Under the pieces are notes generated by a model. It ran no database searches. It was not told the DNA's origin and saw only the letters and a list, made by a program, of their open reading frames with translations. The translations under genes and the position numbers were made by a program. 64,000 bases of DNA from Trichomonas tenax (lineage: Eukaryota; Parabasalia; Trichomonadida; Trichomonadidae), in assembly GCA_023091735.1 (NCBI GenBank), contig JALKBU010000059.1, positions 1 to 64,000 of the forward strand. The letters run 5' to 3'. Shown here in pieces: positions 27,217 through 36,957 of this stretch (position 1 is the first letter of the stretch; each line of letters begins with the position of its first letter).

Positions 27217-28386
27217 ATGTTGAGTTTCCTTCTCTTTCTTCGGAAACCGGTGATTCTCGTGCCCGGCCTCGGCGCGTCGGAGCTGTGGATGACGACCGGG
27301 AGCTCGCAGTACAAGTGGTACTGCCCGAAGAACGTCGACGGCGTCGTTTGGCTCAACGACAAGTACGTCATCCCGCCGGTCTTCAACTGCCTCCTCCACT
27401 GGATGCAGCAGAAGTACGACCCTAAGACGAAGTGCCCAACGAATATAGACGATATTGTCGATTCCGACACAGTTGGTTTTGGAACCCTCGCGGGAATAAC
27501 GAACGTCGACACCTTCACGAAGTTCAACTGGTCGTTCGTGCCATACTACAAGAATATTATAAAGAAATTCATTGATAACGGATACGTCGAAGGTGTTGAT
27601 TTGTTTGGAGCGCCGAACGACTGGAGGAGGGGAATCGTGTGTCAGGAGCAGTTCAATGAGAGGTTTAAAGGATTGATTGAAAATATTTATGCAGAAACAG
27701 GCGAAAAAGTTGTCATTCTCGGTCACTCATTCGGATGCTTCATCACGCATTACTTTCTGACGTACTACATGGAGTCTTCGTGGGTGTCGAAATATATCGA
27801 CCACTGCGTCTATTTGGCGCCTTCTTTCGCCGGCTCAGGGAAGGCGTTGAGGATCTCGTGGACGAAGAAGTACCACAAGCTCATAGAGTGGACCGACGAG
27901 GACTTCAAAGTGACAGTTGAGACTCTCGGATGCCTCCACACTCACTTCCACAACTGGGACCTCTACAAGAACGAGCATATCATCATCGGACCAGATGGGA
28001 CTCCGTACGGCCCAGAGCACCTCCAGAAGCTCTTCGTCGAGCACAACAAAATATCAGAAGAGAACGCGAAGCTTCTCAACCTCCAAGTGCCGTATCTCTC
28101 GATGCCAATCCCGGCGCCGCGCGTGAAGACGTACATCTTCTACAACGACAAGATCCCGACGCCGTTCGGCTTCAAGGTCAGCGACTGGGCGAGCGACGCT
28201 GTCGAAGACATCACCTCAGGCGGCGATGGAACAGTCATCGGCGAGGGCGTCGCGAGATTCTGCCACCAGCACACGGGAATGGCTGAGTGCTTCAACCTCA
28301 ACGACCCGTCGAGCACCGGGAAGCACCTGAACATGCTCCTTCAGGACAAGTACGTCGAGAAATATTTTCAATATTCTCAAAAGTAA
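27217..28386 (+). CDS. LCAT/PDAT-family lipase or acyltransferase
   Basis: A 389-residue alpha/beta-hydrolase of the lecithin:cholesterol acyltransferase family. Features: P-V-I-L-V-P-G-L-G-A-S near the start (oxyanion region), the family's F-G-A-P-N-D-W-R-R, nucleophile elbow G-H-S-F-G with Ser171, acid Asp337 in G-G-D-G-T-V, and His370 in G-K-H-L-N. These form a full triad. Such enzymes act as phospholipase A or transfer acyl groups from phospholipid to sterol or diacylglycerol. The N-terminus is hydrophobic but very short, so it may be a weak signal peptide. The coding region is GC-rich with a strong GC third position, typical of the highly expressed genes here. Confidence 0.9.
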   Translation: MLSFLLFLRKPVILVPGLGASELWMTTGSSQYKWYCPKNVDGVVWLNDKYVIPPVFNCLLHWMQQKYDPKTKCPTNIDDIVDSDTVGFGTLAGITNVDTFTKFNWSFVPYYKNIIKKFIDNGYVEGVDLFGAPNDWRRGIVCQEQFNERFKGLIENIYAETGEKVVILGHSFGCFITHYFLTYYMESSWVSKYIDHCVYLAPSFAGSGKALRISWTKKYHKLIEWTDEDFKVTVETLGCLHTHFHNWDLYKNEHIIIGPDGTPYGPEHLQKLFVEHNKISEENAKLLNLQVPYLSMPIPAPRVKTYIFYNDKIPTPFGFKVSDWASDAVEDITSGGDGTVIGEGVARFCHQHTGMAECFNLNDPSSTGKHLNMLLQDKYVEKYFQYSQK

Positions 28387-28436
28387 TTAAAAATAAATAC
28401 TCTCTCTTTGATGTAATTATATGGCTTTGAAGATTT

Positions 28437-28542
28437 CTAGAAACGTCAGCCTCACACTAAGATTTAGCGACTTTTGGAAAAAAAAAAAGATGTCAGTTCT
28501 TTATCAAAAAAATGGTATTTTCAGACGTCAGCTGACGTTTCT
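28437..28542. repeat. Small inverted-repeat element, 13-bp termini (TAGAAACGTCAGC)
   Basis: TAGAAACGTCAGC and its complement GCTGACGTTTCTA bound about 106 bases between the LCAT-family and PRP40 genes. TA at each edge and perfect 13-bp inverted ends fit a tiny MITE, or a simple hairpin. Confidence 0.6.
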
Positions 28543-28608
28543 AAACAGTATAGGTTAGAGGTATTTAGGCTTTAATAATACAATGTAAAGTTTATTTCTA
28601 ACAAAGTT

Positions 28609-29943
28609 CTATAAGTTGTCTTTTTTGATCTGATTCTCGAAGAGATGGCAGAAGTTCTCCCAGTCGCTGTCGTCCGGAAGCACCTCGCCTGGCTCGCATT
28701 TCCTGTTCTCGCTCCACTTAACAAATTGCTGGAAGATCTCCTTTCTTGTATTTTCGGATTCGACAGCAAGAAATTCGATTTTGTTTCCTAACAACTCCTT
28801 CGCCGCTCTGTAGTTGGAGCACGAGACTAGCTGCGGAGTGAGCTTATAGAGGTTCATGAGGGCTTTTCTCGACTCCTTCTTGTGAATCTGGGCGTTTACT
28901 CTCGATGAAATGTAGTTCATTCTGAGGTACTCGAAAACGTATATTTTCTCTTTGTCTGTGAAGTTCTTCAGCTCCTCTTCGTGCGCTTCTGTAAATTGCT
29001 CAAACTGGAGCTGGCTGTCGTCGATCTGGATCGTCAACGCTTTCGTCTCGATCTGCTTCTGGACGTCTTCCTGTATGTTGTAGAAGATATCCTCCGGGGT
29101 GCTCCCGGAGACGTTTTGGACGAGTTCCTGGTACTCGGGCATCTTTGACACCTCTTCCTCGATGTCTCCGTAATGGAGATTGATGATGTTCTTCTTCGAA
29201 AACATCAAAAACTTCGACAGCGCGATCTCGAACATCTTTCTTCGCGTTGCTTCGACTTTTCGGACTTCGGCCATCGAATCGTTGTACTGCTGATCGAACT
29301 CCTGGTAGAGGGTCTTCATCACGTCCTTGAAGACCTGTATTCTGTCGTAGTTGAGGAGCATTCTCCAGTTCTGATCTGTCTTCATAATCGTCAGAACGTC
29401 CTCCCACTTCGTGTTGATTGTAATCTGGCCCTGCTGGCTCATCTGCAGCATCCTCTCCCTCACGATGTCCATGGAGCGCGAGATCATCGCCTTCTCCAGC
29501 TCGACGCGCCTCTTCCGCTCCAGAATCAGCCACTCGTCGAGATATCTTTCCCTCCTTTTCTGAGGCGTCGCGAAAAGCCTCGGATCAGTGTCAAAGCGCG
29601 AAGTAAGCTCCGTCATGGTGTAGATAGCCGGCGTTCGCTGTGAAATCGGGTTTAACTGTCTCGGAACTGAAGAACTAAGCATCGTGAAAAAATTTTGTCT
29701 TTCTTCTTTGATAAATTGCATTCTGTCCCACTTCTCATCGTATGTAGGTGGTTTATCCCACGTTGTTTCCTCTGTTGCGATGTTGTAATAGTAAACTCGA
29801 TTTTCTTCGTCGTTCATTTGCCTCCATTTCTTCTCAGGCGGACGGTCCGCATCCTGTGGATTGTCCCACATCGACTCTCCGGTTTGTTTGTTGTAGTAGT
29901 AAATTTTTCCATCGCTCGAAAGATTTTCGCTCCAATTATTCAT
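28609..29943 (-). CDS. PRP40: PRP40-type WW-FF splicing factor
   Basis: A 444-residue protein with two WW domains at the N-terminus (residues 2-31, W-S-E-N-L...Y-Y-Y-N...W-D-N-P; and about 39-69, W-R-Q...Y-Y-Y-N...W-D-K-P) followed by several FF-type helical repeats (from about 105). This is the layout of yeast Prp40 and human PRPF40A, a U1 snRNP component that bridges U1 with branch-point binding protein. Trichomonads have spliceosomal introns, though few. The ORF extends two codons to a GTG; the ATG used here is preceded by AGTGACA, a motif shared with two other genes in the window. Confidence 0.92.
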   Translation of the reverse strand: MNNWSENLSSDGKIYYYNKQTGESMWDNPQDADRPPEKKWRQMNDEENRVYYYNIATEETTWDKPPTYDEKWDRMQFIKEERQNFFTMLSSSVPRQLNPISQRTPAIYTMTELTSRFDTDPRLFATPQKRRERYLDEWLILERKRRVELEKAMISRSMDIVRERMLQMSQQGQITINTKWEDVLTIMKTDQNWRMLLNYDRIQVFKDVMKTLYQEFDQQYNDSMAEVRKVEATRRKMFEIALSKFLMFSKKNIINLHYGDIEEEVSKMPEYQELVQNVSGSTPEDIFYNIQEDVQKQIETKALTIQIDDSQLQFEQFTEAHEEELKNFTDKEKIYVFEYLRMNYISSRVNAQIHKKESRKALMNLYKLTPQLVSCSNYRAAKELLGNKIEFLAVESENTRKEIFQQFVKWSENRKCEPGEVLPDDSDWENFCHLFENQIKKDNL

Positions 29944-30156
29944 TGTCACTTTTTTGGGTTTCCAGCAATTTTTTGTCTGATTTTATTTCATCACCTGATC
30001 AATATTTTGTTCATTCTCTATGTTTATATACATATACACATCACGCACTACGGTGTGGATATGGATATTTCTTTTTATACTCATTGTTTGACGCTAGAAA
30101 TCGCTTTGAATAATATCATAAAAAGAATGGAAAAATTTTGGAAATACAAACAAAAT

Positions 30157-30636
30157 TTATATGAAATTAACAATATCTGAGTCGAGAGTATTGACGTTTG
30201 AGTCAGAAAGGTTTCTGTGCCTGTTGTTGGCCGGGTTGTCGTATGTTGTGACGCTCGAAATCTTATCCATGCTGGGAACGGAGTCGCTTGAGTGATCGCG
30301 CTCAATCTTCCTGAGAATCAGGAACACGACGAGAGCGATTAGACCGACCAGTACAAGAATGGAGACTATGATGATCGAGATGAAGAGCACAGGGTTGATG
30401 TGGAACTTCATATCATCAAATGACTCAGTGAGACTTGCAATATAGACCTTAATCGGCGCAAGTGTGTGGGTTGCGAAAGGGGTGGTGACGGGAGTGTCAT
30501 ATGGAATTTCGACTGGCGTCTCATAAGGAGTAGTCGACGGTGTTGTGAATGGAGCATCTGACGAAGTTGTTGCAGGTGTTGTACTTGGAGTAGTCGACGG
30601 TGTTGTGCTTGGAGTTGTTGAAGTTGATGTCAGCAT
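30157..30636 (-). CDS. Small single-pass membrane protein with Thr/Pro repeats
   Basis: A 159-residue protein. Residues 1-65 are a mucin-like TTPSTTPSTTP region with related T-P-x-T-T-P units (TPYETPVEIPYDTPV), likely heavily O-glycosylated. One strong transmembrane helix follows at about residues 83-108, then a basic stop (RKIER) and a polar tail of about 45 residues. No signal peptide is evident, so it would be a signal-anchor protein or use an uncharted start; the neighbouring upstream ATG gives only a 4-codon frame. A surface coat role is plausible. The repeated coding unit is recent in look, so copy number may vary between strains. Confidence 0.65.
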   Translation of the reverse strand: MLTSTSTTPSTTPSTTPSTTPATTSSDAPFTTPSTTPYETPVEIPYDTPVTTPFATHTLAPIKVYIASLTESFDDMKFHINPVLFISIIIVSILVLVGLIALVVFLILRKIERDHSSDSVPSMDKISSVTTYDNPANNRHRNLSDSNVNTLDSDIVNFI

Positions 30637-32731
30637 TTTATTTAGCTTCCATTACACAATCCAAAAAAAAATGTTTTCTTTCAATAAAATAATCGAAGAA
30701 TATTTTCTGTTGACATAACTATCATGTATTTAATGTAAAGCACGTTGATTTGACAAAAATATATTATCACATTTCTTTTCAAAAGCTCACAAAAATTGAA
30801 AATTTTCAAAATGTTTTGCAATGTTCATTAATTCATTAAATATTTCAAAGAATAAATACTTTTTCAAAAGAATTTTGACATTATTTTTCATGTCATGGAC
30901 TATGAGTATAGAGAACAATCTCGACATTATTTATTTTTCAATACAGGGAATTGAACTCAATCCGAGTGCCTCAATGTCTAGCAGAGTGACTTCAGAAAAT
31001 TGAACATTCTTTGAAAATTTGATTAGTTTACATATTAACTCTGATCGATAATAGGTTCGCATTGATTAAATTGAGCAACTTGGTTCGTTTCATAGTGTCA
31101 GTTTTTTTAAATACTCATTAAACCATGATCTCCTGACATATAGAATGTTTTTTTTTTAAAAAAATCGGCCAAAATTGACAATTTTTTAGGAGAAAATCCT
31201 TTTCTGTTCATTCACTCCCCATTTAGAGATTAAAACAGTATTGCTCTTTACCTATAAGGCTCAGTCAAGCCAAAACAAAACATTTTATGAAAAGATAATT
31301 CATCATTTTTCATATTTTCAACAAGACATGGAATATCTGAAAGAAATGCCTCCGCATACCATTGCTAAGATAATTTGACAAATTGAACATGCTATGTAAG
31401 TTTTTTTTTTCACCTTTTTGCTACACTTGTGAGATTCGATAAGGTCTCATGCCTATGGGTTATACATCGCCTATACAATAGCATATCGTCATATCAGCTG
31501 TATTAAGTTAAGTTATTTTGAATGCTGTTTTGATTTCTGCTTTAAATTGTATTCTTTTTGATGAACTATGTACTATGACTCAAATAATGTGTAATACATT
31601 AATATGTTAAAAGATAAATCTATTTACAAAAACATGTAAATTAAAAGTGTATCAACTCTGGGGATCAGAACCAGATCAAACATGTATGGGCAAATATGAC
31701 TCTTATGTGATACCATACATATTTTTAGTGTTAACCATATATAATATTGTTTCATATTTTTCATTAACAATTTGATATTAGTTTATTATTAAGTAAATTG
31801 CAATAATTATTATAAATATATCACATGCCAACAACATAGTAACATATTACAAATAATACATAATACAAGCTCCAAATTGAATAATTGTTCAGTATCTTAA
31901 TTTATAAATACACGAAATCATTGCAGAGACGCCAATATACATAGATGCATGCACATATTACATGTTTTTAATGTGATATACCAACTTATACTCATAGCCT
32001 TCCAATGAAATTATTGATTAATAAAAATAAAGTGTTCAAAAATAAAAACGATGGAAAAATAATTAGCATCATATATACTATTTTATTAATGTAAACGGTG
32101 TCAAATAAATTGTGAAAAAACGTGACTTTAAACCTTATCCACTTTTTAAAATATGGTTTATTATAACATTTAAATAATGCTCATTATACCAATTTTGGTC
32201 GCTAAAAACCAAATTTGAGTGTTAAAACACTTCTTGTAAATTTTATAAATTCGCTAAAATACTTCTTCAAAAAAATTTAGGAATTTAGTTTTTCTGAAGT
32301 TTATTAACGGTTATGGCCCGACATTATGGCTGCTTGATTCTTAGTGCCTCAATTTCAAACCGTAATCGATTGATTTGCTTCCGCAATGAATATAAGCACA
32401 ATGCTTAAGATTTCTGTCATTCACTCAAAATTCCCAAATGTATTCATTACTTAGTATATAGCTAATCAAATGATACAAATTTTCCGAAGATCTCAATCAC
32501 TTCGGTTATTTCAATTTTTTTGAAAAATCACATTTATCAGGAAATTCAATGGTTAAATGTGACTTCACAAAACTATTTTCATTGATCAAATACTGCTCTT
32601 TCACTCCAATTGATTCAATTTCTCTCGGACGTAAATTCCATAAATTATTTCTATATCATATACATCCATTTCCGGACATTTTTATTGATTAGATAATTGA
32701 GAGTAAAATTTATGATAAGTAGAAAAACTCA
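30637..32731. other. 2.1-kb AT-rich spacer, no supported gene
   Basis: Several short coding-like scraps occur (for example around 31320-31370 and 31640-31730, plus strand), each ended by stops; none makes a gene. It also holds AACGGTTATGGCC at 32306-32318, which recurs before the uS8 gene. A weak tRNA-like 3' half at about 30955-31000 (minus strand) was considered and rejected. Confidence 0.5.
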
Positions 32732-33739
32732 ATGATTGCAGATACAGAGTTGTGCAACTTCCACATCAATGTTCCGAGCACTTTCGGGCACTACACGACA
32801 CAGAGGATCGTCGGGAAGGGCAGTTACTCGATCGTTATCGCAGCTACGGACAACAAAACAGGTGAAACGGTCGCATGCAAAGTGGTGAGTAGGAAGGGAA
32901 TGATGGAAGCCGGATTCTTCCGCCACTTGGAAAAAGAACTCCGTGTATTACAGAGTCTCAATCACCCGAATATCGCAAAAATTCATGAGATTGTTTATCT
33001 TGAGGATGTGATTATCGTCGTCATGGAATACTGTCCAAACAGTGATCTCCTTGAGTACGTTGCTAATAAGAATGGTTTACAAACATATGAAATTATTCAG
33101 TTCTTGAAGCAGATTTTGTCTGCACTAGTATATCTTCACTCAAAGAACATTGCACACAGAGATCTTAAGCCAGAGAATATCGTTCTCGATGAAAATTTCA
33201 ATATAAAGCTTATTGACTTCGGAGTCTGCGCTTTGACAACGACAACACATAAGACCGTCGTTGGATCTCACTTGTACATCGCGCCGGAGGTATACTTCTC
33301 ACAGGAATATAACGCTAAGCTCTCAGACATGTGGAGTTTAGGCGTTACTGTGTTCGTCATGAAAACTGCTTGTTTCCCATGGCCGGAAATGAACGAGACA
33401 AAGCTTATGTCATTGATTAAACAGAACTCGGTCCCGGTTCCTCAAGTCAACATTCCATTATTAGATCGCATTCTCAGAGGAACATTGTGCGTCAATCCAG
33501 AGCACAGATTGTCCGCACAGGATATCATTGCCATGGTCGACACAGATGACAGTGACTCAACACTCGCTTTGCCGAAGATTGAGAAATCTTGTGTCTGGAA
33601 GAGTAGAAGTGAGCTCCCGGCGCCAATAAAGCTCGGCATACAGAATCAACAGGCTTTCATTCATAGGCACTCAAAGCCTCAGATTTTCACACCATCGCAA
33701 TATCAGATGTTCGTTCTCAAGCGCAGGCTGAAGATGTAA
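32732..33739 (+). CDS. CAMK/AMPK-type serine/threonine kinase
   Basis: A 335-residue kinase with an intact active site: G-K-G-S-Y-S (28-33), Lys50, H-R-D-L-K-P-E-N (142-149), D-F-G (162-164), and I-A-P-E (183-186) with Y-N-A-K-L-S-D-M-W-S-L-G downstream. The set, including the HRDLKPEN form, is that of the CAMK/SNF1-like class. The domain ends at about 265, leaving a 65-residue basic tail with no regulatory motif I recognise. Probably cytosolic. The start is the first ATG; a short AT-rich leader precedes it. Confidence 0.9.
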   Translation: MIADTELCNFHINVPSTFGHYTTQRIVGKGSYSIVIAATDNKTGETVACKVVSRKGMMEAGFFRHLEKELRVLQSLNHPNIAKIHEIVYLEDVIIVVMEYCPNSDLLEYVANKNGLQTYEIIQFLKQILSALVYLHSKNIAHRDLKPENIVLDENFNIKLIDFGVCALTTTTHKTVVGSHLYIAPEVYFSQEYNAKLSDMWSLGVTVFVMKTACFPWPEMNETKLMSLIKQNSVPVPQVNIPLLDRILRGTLCVNPEHRLSAQDIIAMVDTDDSDSTLALPKIEKSCVWKSRSELPAPIKLGIQNQQAFIHRHSKPQIFTPSQYQMFVLKRRLKM

Positions 33740-34650
33740 CTTTATTTTTTATGTTTGTGTTATTAAATGTTTATAGTTATGATCATTTCCTTCTTTCATT
33801 TTAATAATCTTTAAAATTTTTCTTCAAGAATTTGCATTTCTACATACATTTGCGGTAAAAGAAAATGCATAGCCCTCATATCTAATGAGAATTCAAATGC
33901 ACACAATGAATTCAGCCGAAATTGATCTTCTCTGTCATGAGTTGGGCCTCCAATGATAGAGTTTAAAATAAGTGGATTACATATGGAGCTATTAATGCTA
34001 CTATCACACAATAGCCAATGCAGTCTGGTGAACAAAGTAAACACACATTTTTTATATGAAAATCAATTCAACTCCAGAATCACAAGATGTTTAGCTTTAT
34101 TTCGAGTATACTTATTTCATACTTATCAAGCGTTATATATGCATGCTAAAATTAGGTTTCTATTTTATTCCTGCACCTCCTAACACTCTATATATAAATG
34201 ATTGATTGTGTATCATGATGGAAGGCAAATGTAACTGAGTGATTCCATATCATAATGATGATTACACGGGATTAATCAAATCTCATAATGAAATTCAAAT
34301 GTGAAAGCTTACATTCTTAAAACAAGTAGAAGATTACCTTTGATTGGCCTCATATGGCAGTGACGATTGCACTCAACTGGAATTGTATATTAATGGCGAA
34401 GATCTTAAGGAGCGGGAATTTGAATTTTTTGACAATTCCAAAAAATCTCTTTGAATGTTATGCAGGATACAAACATGAAGGGAATACCTACACAGTTTCA
34501 TGCGGTAATATTATCTTCGAACGAATCCATGAATTCCAGATATGCTATTGAGGGATACATGAGAAGTTATGATAATCAATGGAAATAAAAAATGTAAACA
34601 GGAAAAATTTTGTCACATTGAATTTGTAAAATTTTCGATAAAAATTAAAA
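33740..34650. other. 0.9-kb spacer with a decayed gene fragment
   Basis: No intact gene. The last 270 bases hold a frame-shifted coding scrap (34338-34588); the rest is AT-rich. Confidence 0.55.
34338..34588 (+). pseudogene. Frame-shifted gene fragment, family unknown
   Basis: Plus-strand text is protein-like in two successive frames: C-T-Q-L-E-L-Y-I-N-G-E-D-L-K-E up to a TGA at about 34450, then in another frame I-P-T-Q-F-H-A-V-I-L-S-S-N to a TAA at 34588. The switch points to a frameshift in a decaying gene. A third frame (34354-34551) carries a 65-codon ORF, which is a shadow. I cannot identify the parent. Confidence 0.4.
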
Positions 34651-35058
34651 ATGAGCTATTCGAGCGGAAGGGGAAGAAGTAGCGGATACGAACTCCCACC
34701 GAAGATGGCGCACAAGGAGGCGTATTCGTCCGCAGCCTCTGACAGCAAAAGCTACGCTCCGTATCAGAGCAAATCTGGTTACAACTACCAAAGTCAAAAC
34801 GCAAAGCCCGTGTATCAGAACGATGCCATTTATCAACAGGATAACGCGAAATCTAGAGCTGCAGCGCCGAATCAAGCAAAGATAAGTCAAGAACAGGCAT
34901 ATCAGTCCAATTCGAACACAAAACAACAAAACACGCAACAGAAAGTTACATCCAAGGATCTGGTATTGAATCCGCACAGCCCGCCATTTACGTATAATAT
35001 AATTAGCCGTGGAAACATACCAGGACTTGTTTTTCAACAGGTGTACGTCAACCAGTGA
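34651..35058 (+). CDS. Small Ser/Gln/Tyr-rich protein, unknown
   Basis: A 135-residue low-complexity protein with many S, Y, Q and N residues (S-Y-S-S-G-R-G-R-S-S-G-Y; Y-Q-S-K-S-G-Y-N-Y-Q-S-Q). It resembles disordered prion-like segments of RNA-binding proteins. No folded domain is evident except a short hydrophobic C-terminus (P-G-L-V-F-Q-Q-V). The stop is TGA. Gene status rests on the frame, codon use and an AT-rich leader. Confidence 0.5.
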   Translation: MSYSSGRGRSSGYELPPKMAHKEAYSSAASDSKSYAPYQSKSGYNYQSQNAKPVYQNDAIYQQDNAKSRAAAPNQAKISQEQAYQSNSNTKQQNTQQKVTSKDLVLNPHSPPFTYNIISRGNIPGLVFQQVYVNQ

Positions 35059-35535
35059 AGACCTTTTTCTTGTTTATTACTATAGTTTTCATAAATATTT
35101 TTATTTCGTATTTTATATAACCCGTTTCTTTCAAATTCTTTTGTATGCATTCGCTCCAGAAGTGCCAGAAACACATGTACACTCGTTCTCTTAACTTGTT
35201 TAATTTTTTTACAATGCAAAATTATATTTTACATATCAAAACCCTAAACTTACATGACAAAATTGACAGTAATCATTGGTTGCACATATTTTCTATTCCC
35301 TATGTATATTATAGGATTATATCTTCGAGCAAGGATAATGAGTTTTTAAAATAAGGAATTCCTTATTGACTTTACACGACAAGTTAAAAATTTACATGTC
35401 TATATTTACAAAAAATACCAAACCTCAAAAATTTCATGATATTTTGAAACCACATATTATATAGATCCTAAATATCAAATAAAAAGAGAATTAGCATTAA
35501 ATACAAGAAAACGGTTATGGCCGGTCCTTTTTTTT
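35059..35535. other. AT-rich spacer with ACATGTC-type repeats
   Basis: Contains TTACATGACAAAATTGACAG (about 35250) and a TTTACATGTC (about 35391), weak members of the TGACATGTA family. Several 60-70-codon frames here look spurious. Confidence 0.5.
35520..35535 (+). promoter_or_regulatory. CCTTT initiator-like motif before uS8
   Basis: The sequence immediately before the ATG is GCCGGTCCTTTTTTTT, containing CCTTT, which in trichomonads can overlap transcription start. It follows AACGGTTATGGCC (35510-35522). Assignment is by motif only. Confidence 0.4.
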
Positions 35536-35928
35536 ATGGTTAGAACATCTATTCTCGCTGATGCTCTCAAGGCTATCACAAACGCTGAGCGCCGTGGTAT
35601 GCGCCAGGTCATGATCCGCCCATCATCCAAGGTTATCGTCGCCTTCCTCAGAGTTATGATGGCCCGCAACTACATCGGCGATTTCGAAGTTATCGATGAT
35701 CACCGCTCTGGCAAGATCGTTATCAACCTTCTTGGTCGCCTTAACAAGTGCGTCGCTATCTGCCCACGCTTTGACGTCGGCCTCGGCGATCTCGAAATGT
35801 GGCAGGCTAAGCTTCTCCCATCCCGTCAATTTGGCTACGTCGTTCTTTCAACTGATAAGGGTATCCTTGACCATGAAGAGGCTCGTAAGAAGAACGCTGG
35901 TGGTAAGATCCTTGGTATGTTCTTCTAA
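35536..35928 (+). CDS. RPS15A: Ribosomal protein uS8 (RPS15A), 40S subunit
   Basis: A 130-residue protein matching the uS8/RPS15A family along its full length: [36 protein letters not shown], and the C-terminal G-G-K-I-L-G-M-F-F. It binds 16S-like rRNA helix 21 in the small subunit. The stop reads TAAA, the typical trichomonad cleavage signal. The leader holds CCTTT just before the ATG, resembling the alternative trichomonad initiator reported for ribosomal and other genes. The neighbour is the actin gene, 1 kb downstream. Confidence 0.97.
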   Translation: MVRTSILADALKAITNAERRGMRQVMIRPSSKVIVAFLRVMMARNYIGDFEVIDDHRSGKIVINLLGRLNKCVAICPRFDVGLGDLEMWQAKLLPSRQFGYVVLSTDKGILDHEEARKKNAGGKILGMFF

Positions 35929-36361
35929 ATTTCGTAAACTGGATGATTAAATAATCCGAGTTCTACCTTACGAGTCAGCCATTCATTGTGTGATTTACTT
36001 TGTTAATGATAATGATTGGTCTGAATTTTTTTTTAACAAAAAAACTATTGAAGTACCTTTGGAATTGGCACTCCAAAGCCTTCAAAATTCATCCATCATT
36101 TTTTCTCATCTACCTATGTGATCAAAATATAATATTTTCACTAATCTTTGTTGATGAATGATAATGTTTTAATTTGTTCGAAATTATATGAATCATCTAT
36201 TTCTTTGAGATTATGAAATTGCTTTCATCTTTGCAATAATATCTTCAATAATTTTAGTTGATTGTTCCAAGAGACGCAATCATTGGTATGAATTTTAATT
36301 TCCCTTGCTTATTTAGCGATATGCTAATTTTTTCAAAAAAAATGCAGGGAGAAGACAATAA

Positions 36362-36466
36362 AACGAGGGTCGAAATTATGACGAGTGTCTCATCAACGGC
36401 ATGAGGCCAAAAATTGTGCCTATGAAAGCTACACCAAGAGAGTACTCCACACTAAAATATGGTTGA
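36362..36466 (+). pseudogene. Fragment of a TKL-type protein kinase C-lobe
   Basis: In one frame the text reads Y-D-E-C-L-I-N-G-M-R-P-K-I-V-P, then T-P-R-E-Y-S-T-L, ended by TGA. This fits the late C-lobe of trichomonad tyrosine-kinase-like kinases, where G-x-R-P-x-I-P precedes a Tyr-rich helix and a C-W-x-x-x-P motif. The C-W part is missing. A TAA precedes the fragment. It is a small decayed piece. Confidence 0.4.
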
Positions 36467-36942
36467 GATATCATAATAACTTACAAAAACTTTGATTTTA
36501 CCAACGTTCGCCATGGAAACAGCTTACAGTGCCATAGTTTAAGCTATAGTGCAAGAGTACAGAGTCATAAACTTATTTTTTTCAAAAGATTCGATTTTAT
36601 TAGTCAAATCAGATTTTTGTTCGATTCTAAACTCCTGCAGCAAGAAAACACCGCGAAAATAAAAAATAAACATTTTACATATTTCACATTTTTTCACTTC
36701 TCTTTATATTTTACGCAAATCTCGAGACAAAACGTCTCAGACATCTCCCAAAAGGCGGCTCACACAAGACACGGGACAAATGAACATCAACACAAAAAAG
36801 TCGCTTAACAAATCGCCAAAACTGCACCGACATATCTGCCGCGGGGCTCTGTCCAAATGTCCGCCGAAGCCAGCCTCAAGTTGTCTGGAATAGGACAAAA
36901 ACCGCTGGTTAATGAGGTGAAAACCGCGGATTCGAAATGACT

Positions 36943-36950
36943 TCACATTT
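36943..36950 (+). promoter_or_regulatory. Initiator-like motif of the actin gene
   Basis: TCACATTT at 36943-36950 fits TCA-Py-A/T, with first base A36945 and a 13-base leader to the ATG at 36958. This also argues against an upstream in-frame ATG at 36937. Confidence 0.5.
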
Positions 36951-36957
36951 ATCTTCA

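Larger units (their letters stand above)
35929..36957. other. 1-kb spacer with a protein-kinase fragment
   Basis: Apart from the kinase remnant at 36362-36466 nothing is recognisable. The last 20 bases hold the actin initiator-like motif. Confidence 0.55.

Noticed and set aside
30950..31005. tRNA-like T-arm sequence on the minus strand
   Set aside because: Only a loose GTTCAATTCC-like stretch is present; no acceptor pairing, D-arm or anticodon arm could be laid out.
36937..36957. Upstream in-frame ATG for actin adding seven residues
   Set aside because: The initiator-like TCACATTT lies between the two ATGs, and actins start at the second.
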